A model generated the notes under the pieces. That model had not been told where the DNA came from. It saw nothing but the letters and a program-made list of their open reading frames with translations, and searched no databases. This document shows positions 7,924 to 15,088 of a stretch of DNA of 46,615 nt, piece after piece; the first letter of the stretch is position 1, and each line of letters starts with the position of its first letter. The stretch is from JBDHZK01 sp039811865 (lineage in GTDB: Bacteria; Actinomycetota; Actinomycetes; Propionibacteriales; Propionibacteriaceae), in NCBI GenBank assembly GCA_039811865.1, contig JBDHZK010000005.1, positions 1 to 46,615 of the forward strand, written 5' to 3'. The position numbers were made by a program, and so were the translations under genes.

Positions 7924-9657
7924 ATGAGCACTTCCGACCTGGACGAGGCCCGCGTCCGGGAACTGGTCGCCTTCGTCGACGCCCGGCGGACCGGGGCGGA
8001 CCAACGCGCGCTTACCTTGCTGGATTGGTGTTTCGGAGATGCGATTCCTGACCTGCGGGGTCTGGAGCTGGCCGTCCAGCGAGCGATCCTCGGGTTCAAG
8101 TACAACATCGACGAGCCGGGCACCGACAGCCTCGACTACTGGAGCGAGAGCCACGGCTTGGCCTTCGCTGCGGCCGCCTACCTGGCGGGGCACCGTTTCG
8201 CTGAGCGGACGTTCCCGAGTCCCGCTTGCCGTGGCGCCCAGTTGGCCGAGCGCGCAGAGGCGCGACTGAGGCGTTGGCTGAGCCGCAGGTTTCGTCGCGG
8301 CCTGACCCAGTGGTTGTCGCCGCAGCCTTACGTCGAAGCGCTGGCCGCCTTGACGCTGCTGGTCCAGTACGCGCCCGACCCGGACATCGCCACCCGCGCG
8401 GCAATGGTGGCCGACATGGTGGTCTTGGACCTCGCCATGCATCACTTCGAAGGGTCGTTCGCGGCAACCCAGGGTGTGTGCGCGCAGGCCGGCACACCCG
8501 CGAACCGTGCGGCCGAGCGACTGCTGGACCTCTTCTTCGGGGAGCCGCCAGTCGACCTCGACCCCGACTCCCCGCTTGCGATCGTGGCCCGGTCCACCGC
8601 CTACCGACCGCCCCCGGTCCTTCGCGAGATCGCGCTCGGTGACCGGCCACGACTGATTCGTCAGAACACCGGGTTCGACTTCGACGAGATCGAAGCTGAG
8701 GCCGGCGACCCGGCGTCGGCGACCCTCCTCGCGTGGGAGCTCGGGGGCTTTTGCAGACCGGAGACCGTGGGCATCTCCCTTCGCGGTTTCCGCTCGTGGA
8801 AGCTGCAGCACAACCGGCAGCTGGAGTCGATCCAGCGACTTGCCGGGTTCGGCGGGGGGCACGTCCTGCCCGGGACGATTCGCATGCTCAACCCACTCAG
8901 TCAGGGCCGCGCGCTGACGTCGGTGGACCTCGTCACCTTCCGAACCCGGCACTACCTGCTGTCGAGTTCGCAGCGGTACCGCCCCGGTGAGTTCGGGCAT
9001 CGGCAGCGCCCGTGGCAGGCGGCGCTGCCTGGTGGGATCAACGTTTTCAGCAATCACCCCGGTGCGGTCGACCGGGCTGCTTGCACGGACTGGACCAGGT
9101 GCGGTGTGCTCCCGGACGTCGTCCAGCACGAGCACGTGGTGTTGGCCCTGTACGATCTGCGCACGCGGCCCGGGTTTGGCGGACCCCCGCGCGATCTGGC
9201 AACCAGGCTGTACTTCCCGTTCGTCCGGTTCGACGAAACGCGCCTGGGTTACACCTGGGTAGCAGGCCAGGCTCGTGGGACGTTCATCGGCATCGTCTCG
9301 CTCGCGCCGCTGGAGATGATCTCGCGGGACCAACTGGTCCAACGGGGGGCGGTGACCGGCTATGGCGTCGTACTGGGCGATCGGAGCCAGTTCACATCCC
9401 TGGGAGACTTCTCGTCTCAACTGAAGCTTGCCGGGCTGCGACTTCGTGGGGGGAGCCTCGTCCTGACGCACGGAGGCTCCACTTATCAACTGGACCACCG
9501 TCGGGGGCTGCTGGTCGACGGAGAGGCACGCCAAGGCACCGGGCTGCGCTACGACACCCCGTGGGTGCGGGCGGCCAAGGACGCTCGGGTCGTCTCGATC
9601 GAGGCAGGCGGTCGGCACCTACGCCTCGATTGGACGGCCGGAACACGCGAGTTCTGA
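7924..9657 (+). CDS. Large uncharacterised protein, polysaccharide-lyase-like layout
   Basis: A 577-aa protein without a signal peptide or transmembrane segment. The first ~270 residues look all-helical with repeated hydrophobic helices, including DYWSESHGLAFAAAAYLAG near 75-95. The second half, from about residue 310, looks mainly beta: YLLSSSQRYRPGEFGHRQ, HPGAVDR, VVQHEHVVLALYD. An alpha/alpha toroid followed by beta-sandwich is the general design of heparinase/alginate lyases, and I recall similar SSxQxYRPGExGxQ and HPG motifs in uncharacterised bacterial proteins. This is inference; I cannot assign catalytic residues. The ATG at 7924 was chosen over a TTG at 7912, which lies within an inverted repeat. 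No ribosome-binding site is evident. Confidence 0.7.
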   Translation: MSTSDLDEARVRELVAFVDARRTGADQRALTLLDWCFGDAIPDLRGLELAVQRAILGFKYNIDEPGTDSLDYWSESHGLAFAAAAYLAGHRFAERTFPSPACRGAQLAERAEARLRRWLSRRFRRGLTQWLSPQPYVEALAALTLLVQYAPDPDIATRAAMVADMVVLDLAMHHFEGSFAATQGVCAQAGTPANRAAERLLDLFFGEPPVDLDPDSPLAIVARSTAYRPPPVLREIALGDRPRLIRQNTGFDFDEIEAEAGDPASATLLAWELGGFCRPETVGISLRGFRSWKLQHNRQLESIQRLAGFGGGHVLPGTIRMLNPLSQGRALTSVDLVTFRTRHYLLSSSQRYRPGEFGHRQRPWQAALPGGINVFSNHPGAVDRAACTDWTRCGVLPDVVQHEHVVLALYDLRTRPGFGGPPRDLATRLYFPFVRFDETRLGYTWVAGQARGTFIGIVSLAPLEMISRDQLVQRGAVTGYGVVLGDRSQFTSLGDFSSQLKLAGLRLRGGSLVLTHGGSTYQLDHRRGLLVDGEARQGTGLRYDTPWVRAAKDARVVSIEAGGRHLRLDWTAGTREF

Positions 9658-9677
9658 CGCTTCCTCAGGTGCGTCCC

Positions 9678-10742
9678 TCAGCGCGGATAGGGCACCTGGC
9701 CGAGGCCGTCGAAGGACTGGGAGGAGTACTTCGCCCAGTAGGCCGCCATGCTGTCTCCCCGGAGCGCGGTGGACAACTCCGCCATCTGGGCGGCGTCGAC
9801 CACGTCGATGCTCTGCCCATCGGGCGCGGCCGAGAACCCTGAGATCGGTGCCTGACAAGTGATGATGTCGTTCTTTCCGGACAAGCGCAGGCTCATCCCG
9901 ACGTCGCGCACCTGGCCGTTGGTCAAACCGGCGTCGAAGACGATGAGGGGGGCCAACCGGTCCATCAACTCTGCGAACCTGGCCGGATTGGACAAGATTT
10001 CGGGGGTCGCGATCTTCAAGATCATGGCCTTCAGGACGCTGCGCTGCCGCTCGGCCCGGTCCAGGTCGCCGTTGGGTAGCTCGTAGCGTTGCCGGACGTA
10101 GGTCAGGGCGCACTGGCCCTTGAGGGTGATCATCCCGTACGGCCAGGTGCAGCCGTCCCGCGACGAGGCGTACTTGTTGAACACCGTCACCCCCCCGAGG
10201 GTGTCGGTGAGTGAGACGAAGCCTTCGAAGTCGACCTTGGCCAGATGGTCCATGCGAGTGCCGGTCAGGGACTCGAGCGTACGAATCGTCAACGCGCTCC
10301 CGCCCCATGAGTAGGCGGCGTTGATCTTTGCCTTGCCGTGTCCGGGGATCTCCACCCACATGTCCCGTGGGAACGAGATCAGGTAAGCCTTGTCCCTGGC
10401 CCCGGTCAGGTGGGCGATCATCAGCACATCGCTGCGCCCGGGCTCGTTGGGGTCGCGGGCATCGCTGCCCATCACCACGACGTTCAGGGGAGTGTTCTTC
10501 GCCGGGGAGTCTGCGGGCCGTCCTGGGTACTCGCTCGGCATCGCCTGGTCGTCGCGGCGGACGTCCGTCAGCGTGCGCTCCAGCCACCCCGCGTAGAAGG
10601 CGGCCAGCCCACTGACCACGGCCAACATCGAGCCCAGGAGGATCCCGACGAGTAGGCCCGCGCGTCGGCTCTTCGTGGGTCGGGGGGGCGGGTCGGGCGC
10701 GTCATCGTCGTCCAGGACGCTGATGCCGGGTTCCTGGACCAC
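9678..10742 (-). CDS. LytR-CpsA-Psr (LCP) family cell-wall ligase
   Basis: A 354-aa protein with a short acidic cytoplasmic N-terminus, one transmembrane helix (~28-50) and an extracytoplasmic LCP domain. LCP enzymes transfer lipid-linked glycopolymers (teichoic acid, arabinogalactan, capsule) onto peptidoglycan. Visible motifs are VVMGSDARDPNEPGRSDVLM, SFPRDMWVEIPGHGKAKINAAY (two Arg/Asp-rich active-site stretches), GGVTVFN and YVRQRYELPNGDLDRAERQ. The GTG at 10742 has AGGAGG a few nt upstream; a longer in-frame extension is less likely. It is divergent from the DLW-39 gene, and the two share a promoter region with GGTGA palindromes. Confidence 0.92.
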   Translation of the reverse strand: MVQEPGISVLDDDDAPDPPPRPTKSRRAGLLVGILLGSMLAVVSGLAAFYAGWLERTLTDVRRDDQAMPSEYPGRPADSPAKNTPLNVVVMGSDARDPNEPGRSDVLMIAHLTGARDKAYLISFPRDMWVEIPGHGKAKINAAYSWGGSALTIRTLESLTGTRMDHLAKVDFEGFVSLTDTLGGVTVFNKYASSRDGCTWPYGMITLKGQCALTYVRQRYELPNGDLDRAERQRSVLKAMILKIATPEILSNPARFAELMDRLAPLIVFDAGLTNGQVRDVGMSLRLSGKNDIITCQAPISGFSAAPDGQSIDVVDAAQMAELSTALRGDSMAAYWAKYSSQSFDGLGQVPYPR

Positions 10743-10850
10743 CGTCCCTCCTGATCTCCGCGATGTCCCCCGCGTGAGTGACTTGTCAAGGGTACCCAGC
10801 GCTTCGCAGGCCGTATTCGAAGCGGGGGGCCATCCCCTCAACGTCCCTCC

Positions 10851-10893
10851 GGTGAGGTGGCGGCGTCACCTCGCGGCCGGTGAGGATCACCGG
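10851..10893. promoter_or_regulatory. Two GGTGA-type palindromes in the LCP/DLW-39 divergent promoter
   Basis: CCGGTGA-GGA-TCACCGG (10877-10893) is a perfect 7-bp inverted repeat. Just beside it, GAGGTG (10854-10859) pairs with CACCTC (10867-10872), flanked by GGTGA and TCACC. The second palindrome ends 9 nt before the TAGGGT -10 element, where a -35 or repressor site would be. Confidence 0.5.
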
Positions 10894-10902
10894 CCCAGCG
10901 AC

Positions 10903-10908
10903 TAGGGT
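10903..10908 (+). promoter_or_regulatory. -10 hexamer, leaderless promoter of the DLW-39 gene
   Basis: TAGGGT is followed by exactly 6 nt (GGAAGC) and then GTG at 10915. This TANNNT-N6-start arrangement is typical of leaderless actinobacterial mRNAs. Confidence 0.55.
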
Positions 10909-10914
10909 GGAAGC

Positions 10915-11046
10915 GTGCGTACTAAGTTGCTGGTGGGGCTTGCCGTGTTGGGTGCCGTGGTCGCGGTCTTGTTGCGCCTGCAAAGCGCCAAGGCCGAAGC
11001 CGAAGCCGAGTTGTGGGCCGAGGCCACCGACCCGATCCCGAACTGA
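10915..11046 (+). CDS. DLW-39 family micro-protein
   Basis: A 43-aa protein. Residues ~3-20 form one hydrophobic helix (KLLVGLAVLGAVVAVLLRL). An Ala/Glu-rich stretch follows, then the family ending LWAEATDPIPN. DLW-39 proteins are very small conserved actinobacterial proteins of unknown role, named for the Asp/Glu-Leu-Trp motif (here ELW). The Glu/Ala repeats suggest a short helix outside the membrane. A TAGGGT hexamer 6 nt before the GTG supports this start. Confidence 0.8.
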   Translation: MRTKLLVGLAVLGAVVAVLLRLQSAKAEAEAELWAEATDPIPN

Positions 11047-11123
11047 TCGCGCCGGAGCCGGCCGGCGTCCGACACCGGGCAAGGTCCGACTTGGCGGCGC
11101 GGAAGGCTGGTCGTCCCGGGGAA

Positions 11124-11149
11124 TCACAGCCAAGTGTGATGCAGTCACA
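11124..11149. promoter_or_regulatory. Cluster of three TGTGA half-sites upstream of dhaK
   Basis: TCACA (11124-11128), TGTGA (11135-11139) and TCACA (11145-11149) alternate in orientation. The first pair forms ATCACA-N6-TGTGAT; the second forms TGTGA-N5-TCACA, one base shorter than the CRP/GlxR consensus TGTGA-N6-TCACA. They lie about 135 nt before dhaK in a 237-bp gap with no gene, and would suit cAMP-receptor-type control of a glycerol or sugar kinase. Confidence 0.45.
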
Positions 11150-11283
11150 TCCAAGGCTGCGATTCTTCGCTCAAATGCGCACCACTCCAGCGGGTAGAAC
11201 CCCTGTGACAACCGCGAGAAAGTGGATACGTTCGACTTGACGCCCGGCAACGAGGCTGGGCCTGAGCCAGCGGGGTCTCGAAG

Positions 11284-12279
11284 ATGGCAAAGGTAAAGAA
11301 GATCGTCAACGATGTCGAGAACATCGTTTCGGAGGTGCTGGACGGCTACGTTGCCGCGTCCAACGGCAAGCTGCAACGGATCAGCGATCGGGTGCTGGTC
11401 CGCAGCGGGATCGAGGACGGCAAGGTCGGCCTGGTCATCGGCGGTGGCTCCGGCCACGAGCCGGTTTACACAAGCTATGTCGGTCAGGGACTCGCGGATG
11501 CGTCCGTGGCGGGCAACATCTTCGCGGCGCCGGCGCCGCAGTTCGTCACCGCGGCGGTCAAGGCGGTCGACCGGGGCTTGGGCGTCCTGATGGTCTACGG
11601 CAACTACGCCGGGGACGTGCTCAACTTCGACATGGGAGCCGAGGACGCCACCGACGAGACCGGCGTCGAGGTGCGCACGGTCTTGGTGGCCGACGACTGT
11701 GCCACCCCCGACTTGGACACCCGCCGCGGCATCGGCGGCGGCTTCTATCAGGTGAAGATTGCCGGTGCGGCCTGTGCCGAGGCGTCGTCGCTGGAAGAGG
11801 CGGAGGCGGCGGTCGTCAAGTGCCGCGACAACCTGCGCACCCTGGGCGTGGCCGTCTCGGCCGGATCACTCCCCGAGACCGGCGAGCCCACGTTCCTGCT
11901 GGGCGACGACGAGATCGAAATCGGCCTGGGTGCGCACGGCGAGGTCGGAGTCGAGCGCTCCAAGCTGATGCCGGCCGACGAACTGACCACCAAGATGATC
12001 GACCACCTGGTCGACGATCTCCCGTTCGCCTCGGGCGACAAGGTGGCGATGCTGGTCAACAACCTTGGCGCGACCACCCAGATGGAACTGATGATCGTGA
12101 CCCGGAAGGCCTATCAATTGCTGGCCGACAAGGGCATCGACATCGTCAGGTGCGACATCGGCGCCTTCTTCTGCAGCCAGGAGATGGCCGGCTTCTCGAT
12201 CAGCCTGCTGAAGCTGGACGAAGAGCTCGAGCACCTGCTGAACGCGCCCTGCGAGAGCATCACCTACAGCCAGGGCTGA
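11284..12279 (+). CDS. dhaK: DhaK-type ketose kinase, substrate-binding subunit
   Basis: A 331-aa DAK1-fold subunit that binds dihydroxyacetone or a related short ketose as a hemiaminal for phosphorylation by DhaL. His58 (GSGHEP), Asp111 (NYAGDVLNF) and the covalent substrate His218 (GLGAHGE) are all present. The Lys that precedes NY-x-GD in E. coli DhaK (Lys104) is Gly106 here, in VYGNYAGD, so the pocket differs and a tetrulose or other substrate is possible. It is followed 3 nt later by dhaL. No DhaM or other PTS phosphodonor lies within the window. Three TGTGA half-sites lie upstream. Confidence 0.9.
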   Translation: MAKVKKIVNDVENIVSEVLDGYVAASNGKLQRISDRVLVRSGIEDGKVGLVIGGGSGHEPVYTSYVGQGLADASVAGNIFAAPAPQFVTAAVKAVDRGLGVLMVYGNYAGDVLNFDMGAEDATDETGVEVRTVLVADDCATPDLDTRRGIGGGFYQVKIAGAACAEASSLEEAEAAVVKCRDNLRTLGVAVSAGSLPETGEPTFLLGDDEIEIGLGAHGEVGVERSKLMPADELTTKMIDHLVDDLPFASGDKVAMLVNNLGATTQMELMIVTRKAYQLLADKGIDIVRCDIGAFFCSQEMAGFSISLLKLDEELEHLLNAPCESITYSQG

Positions 12280-12282
12280 GCG

Positions 12283-12903
12283 GTGGACCTCGAACAGACC
12301 AGGGGCATGCTGGTCGCGATCTGCGACGCCATTTCGGCGAATGTCGACCTCCTGACCAAGGCCGACCAGGCGATCGGGGACGGCGACCACGGCGTGGGCA
12401 TGCAGCGCGGGTTCAACGCGGCCAAGGGGGCGATCCTGGCCTGTGCGCCGACGCGCGTCGGTGACCTGTTCACCGCCGGCGGGGCGGCCATCATCGCCAC
12501 CAGTGGTGGGGCGTCCGGGGTGATCTTCGGGATGATGCTTCGAGCCCCAGGGCGCGTCTTGGCCGGTGATCTGTTCGACGCCGAGGGCTTCGCGGTCTGG
12601 CTGGAGCAGGCCGCCCAGCAGATCCAGACACGGGGCAAGGCGGCGCCGGGGCAAAAGACCATGGTGGACGCGCTGGTGCCAGCGGCCGCTGCGGCCCGAG
12701 GCGCGGTTGGCGACGGGTTGCTGGCCACGGCAAAGGCGGCCGCGGCGGCGGCTCACGAGGGCAAGGACGCGACGGTGGACATGGTGGCGAAGTTCGGCAA
12801 GGCCAAGGCCCTCGGCGACCGGGCTCTGGGTCATCCGGATCCGGGGGCGATTTCGACCACCATCATTCTCGACACCGCCTTGGCCTATCTGGAGGCGCTG
12901 TAG
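12283..12903 (+). CDS. dhaL: DhaL-type kinase, nucleotide-binding subunit
   Basis: A 206-aa all-helical ADP/ATP-binding partner of DhaK. The metal-binding aspartates are in ADQAIGDGDHG (Asp28, Asp33, Asp35), followed by TSGGASGVIFG, PGQKTMVDAL and GHPDPGA. Length is near the E. coli DhaL value of about 210. The GTG start lies 3 nt after the dhaK stop, so the two are co-translated. In PTS-dependent systems DhaL holds ADP that DhaM rephosphorylates. Since dhaM is absent here, either a distant DhaM or direct ATP use must be assumed. Confidence 0.9.
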   Translation: MDLEQTRGMLVAICDAISANVDLLTKADQAIGDGDHGVGMQRGFNAAKGAILACAPTRVGDLFTAGGAAIIATSGGASGVIFGMMLRAPGRVLAGDLFDAEGFAVWLEQAAQQIQTRGKAAPGQKTMVDALVPAAAAARGAVGDGLLATAKAAAAAAHEGKDATVDMVAKFGKAKALGDRALGHPDPGAISTTIILDTALAYLEAL

Positions 12904-13018
12904 CGAGTTCATCGTCCCGCGGTTCGGACGGGGAATCGCGGGGCGAGGACGTCTGACGAGCAGGCGACGACGTCTAGGCGGGAATGCCCCGAGCAGCGAC
13001 CCCGATCCGCAGCATTCG

Positions 13019-13103
13019 GTGGTTTCGTGCGGCCAGCGGTTGCGAACACCGGCGACGCCGCCTGCGTGGCCCACCCGGCGACGGACTCGCCGCACGTTTC
13101 CAC
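13019..13103. repeat. Intergenic inverted-repeat element, copy B (T-variant)
   Basis: Left arm GTGGTTTCGTGCGGC (13019-13033), right arm GCCGCACGTTTCCAC (13089-13103), total 85 bp. The left A-tract is replaced by TTT, so TTT faces TTT as an internal loop while GTGG/CCAC and CGTGCGGC pair. It lies between convergent dhaL and sulP; the rest of this 303-bp gap holds nothing I can identify. Confidence 0.8.
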
Positions 13104-13206
13104 CCCTAGAACACCGGTGGAATGCGCTCGGCGTCGACCAGTGCGCCAACCGCGGGATTCGTCGTCGGCGGGGGCTGCCTTGCCTTGCCGGGCGGCCAGC
13201 GACGGT

Positions 13207-15012
13207 TCAGATCCGTGGATCCTCCGTCGCTGGGTCGGCGGCGACTCTCGGCTGCGGGGCCGGAGGAATGGGTGGGCCGGCAGGCGGGTAGCCATACTTG
13301 TCGGCGTACCAGTCGGCGTAGGCGGCGACGCCGGTGGGCAGGGTGGCGAAGATCCGGTCCGCACCCACTCGGTCGACGAAGCCGGCGACCGCCAACTGCT
13401 CCCGGGTCTCGAACTTGACCCTGGCCAGGGCAAGGACGACGTCACGAGCCGCGAGTTCGTCGTGCAGGCGCTCCAGGGTGTCGACCGCAGTCAGATCCAC
13501 CTCCGTGTTTGCCTCGGCGTTCAGCAAGAACCATTGGACGGGGGTCTGCGACTCGTCGACCGCCGCTAGTGCCCGGCGGAGGAAGTCCTCGGAGTTGGCG
13601 AAGAAGAGTGGCGAGTCGTAGCGGTACACCACCAGGCCGGGGATCTGGCGGGCGGTGGCGTAGTCATCGATGTCGTGCATGCCCGCCACCCCAGGAACGT
13701 AACCCAGGATGCCGTCGTGCGGACGGGCGAGTCGGCGCAGCAGGTCCAGCAGCGAGAGGGCAACCGCGATCCCGATGCCGGCGAGCACGTCGAAGACCAG
13801 CACGGATACCGTGGTTGCGAGGCTCAGGACCAACTCGCTTCGGCGGAAGCGGGCGATGCGGCGCAGTTCGGTGACGTCGACCAGGCGGATCGCAGCATAG
13901 ACCACGACCCCGCCCAGCGCGGCCTGCGGGAAGCTCGCCAGCATCGGCCCACCGATGAGCAGGGTAGCGATCACCGCCGCCAGGGCGGTCAGCGAGTAGA
14001 CCTGCGTGCGGCTGCCCATGGCGTCCCCCAGGACGGTCCGGGAGCCGCTGCTACTGACCGGAAAGCCGTGCATCAGGCCGGCCGAGATGTTTGCCAGGCC
14101 GAGGGCCAAGAACTCCTGGGCCGCGTCGATGCGCTCCTTGCGCTTGGCCGCGAAGGCCCGGGCGGTCAGCACGTTGTCGGAGTAGCCGACCAGCGCGATA
14201 CCGATAGCCGCGGGAAGGAGCTTGAACCAATCCACGCCGGCGAAGTCCGGGAGCTGCGGGACGGGCAGCCCGGCGGGAACCTCGCCGATCACCTTGATGC
14301 CCATGGCGGTGAGGTTGAACGCCAGCACAGCGCTCGCGGCCAGCAGCATGGCGATCAGGGGGCCGGGGAGCTTCGGGGCGACCGCTCGGAAGACGAACAG
14401 CAGCGCCAGCACGGCGGCGGCAAGCGCCAGCGTCGGGACGTGTACTTCGCGAAGGCGTCCGGCGAAGTCGATCAGCTCGCCGACCAGCGAGTCCCCGTGC
14501 GGCTTCACCCCGGTGATCTTGCCCAGTTGGCTGATCACCATCAGGACCGCGATCCCGGCCATGTAGCCGGCCAGGACCGGGCTGGAAAGCAGATTCGCCA
14601 AGAACCCGAGCCTGGCGAAGTAGCCGACGACGCAGATCAGGCCGACGACGACCGCCACGGCGGCGGTCAAGCCCGCGCGGTCCCCCGGAGAGCCGGGCGC
14701 CAACGTGGCGACGACCGTCGCGGTCATCAGCGCCGTCGTCGATTCGGGACCGCTGCTGAGTTGGCGTGAAGACCCGAAGACGGCGTAGACGAGCAACGGC
14801 CCCAGGATCGCCCACAACCCGGTGATGGCCGGCATCCCGGCGACCTCGGCGTACGCCATCACCTGTGGGACGAGGTAGGCGGCCACGGTGACGCCGGCCA
14901 ACAGGTCCCCCCGCAGCCACGACTTGTCGTAATGTCGCAGCACCTGGACGCCAGGCAGGATCCGGGCCGCCAGCGAGGGCCGTTGCCCCTTGCCAAGCCC
15001 TGATGTTGACAT
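13207..15012 (-). CDS. SulP-family sulfate/anion permease with STAS domain
   Basis: A 601-aa inner-membrane anion carrier, probably for sulfate or bicarbonate. Residues ~30-430 contain the repeated hydrophobic helices of the SLC26/SulP fold, with AYLVPQVMAYAEVAG near 45-60, SSGPESTTALM near 87-97 and GLMHGFPVSSSGSRT near 310-325. Residues ~450-560 are a C-terminal cytoplasmic STAS domain, followed by a Pro-rich tail. It could feed the sulfate-assimilation genes at 36-41 kb, but is not linked to them. The ATG at 15012 is preceded by TATCGT-N6, a leaderless arrangement. Confidence 0.92.
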   Translation of the reverse strand: MSTSGLGKGQRPSLAARILPGVQVLRHYDKSWLRGDLLAGVTVAAYLVPQVMAYAEVAGMPAITGLWAILGPLLVYAVFGSSRQLSSGPESTTALMTATVVATLAPGSPGDRAGLTAAVAVVVGLICVVGYFARLGFLANLLSSPVLAGYMAGIAVLMVISQLGKITGVKPHGDSLVGELIDFAGRLREVHVPTLALAAAVLALLFVFRAVAPKLPGPLIAMLLAASAVLAFNLTAMGIKVIGEVPAGLPVPQLPDFAGVDWFKLLPAAIGIALVGYSDNVLTARAFAAKRKERIDAAQEFLALGLANISAGLMHGFPVSSSGSRTVLGDAMGSRTQVYSLTALAAVIATLLIGGPMLASFPQAALGGVVVYAAIRLVDVTELRRIARFRRSELVLSLATTVSVLVFDVLAGIGIAVALSLLDLLRRLARPHDGILGYVPGVAGMHDIDDYATARQIPGLVVYRYDSPLFFANSEDFLRRALAAVDESQTPVQWFLLNAEANTEVDLTAVDTLERLHDELAARDVVLALARVKFETREQLAVAGFVDRVGADRIFATLPTGVAAYADWYADKYGYPPAGPPIPPAPQPRVAADPATEDPRI

Positions 15013-15018
15013 GCACGG

Positions 15019-15024
15019 ACGATA
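15019..15024 (-). promoter_or_regulatory. -10 hexamer, leaderless promoter of the SulP gene
   Basis: On the minus strand TATCGT-CCGTGC-ATG gives TANNNT exactly 6 nt before the start codon; no ribosome-binding site is seen. Confidence 0.5.
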
Positions 15025-15088
15025 CCGCCGGGGCCGTTGGGGCGCGGCTCTCTGGCGTAGCCCCGTGAACTTGTCCGGCGCGGCGGCG

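Noticed and set aside
11047..11283. A small RNA or tRNA upstream of dhaK
   Set aside because: No cloverleaf or CCA-type end could be drawn; only the TGTGA half-sites stand out.
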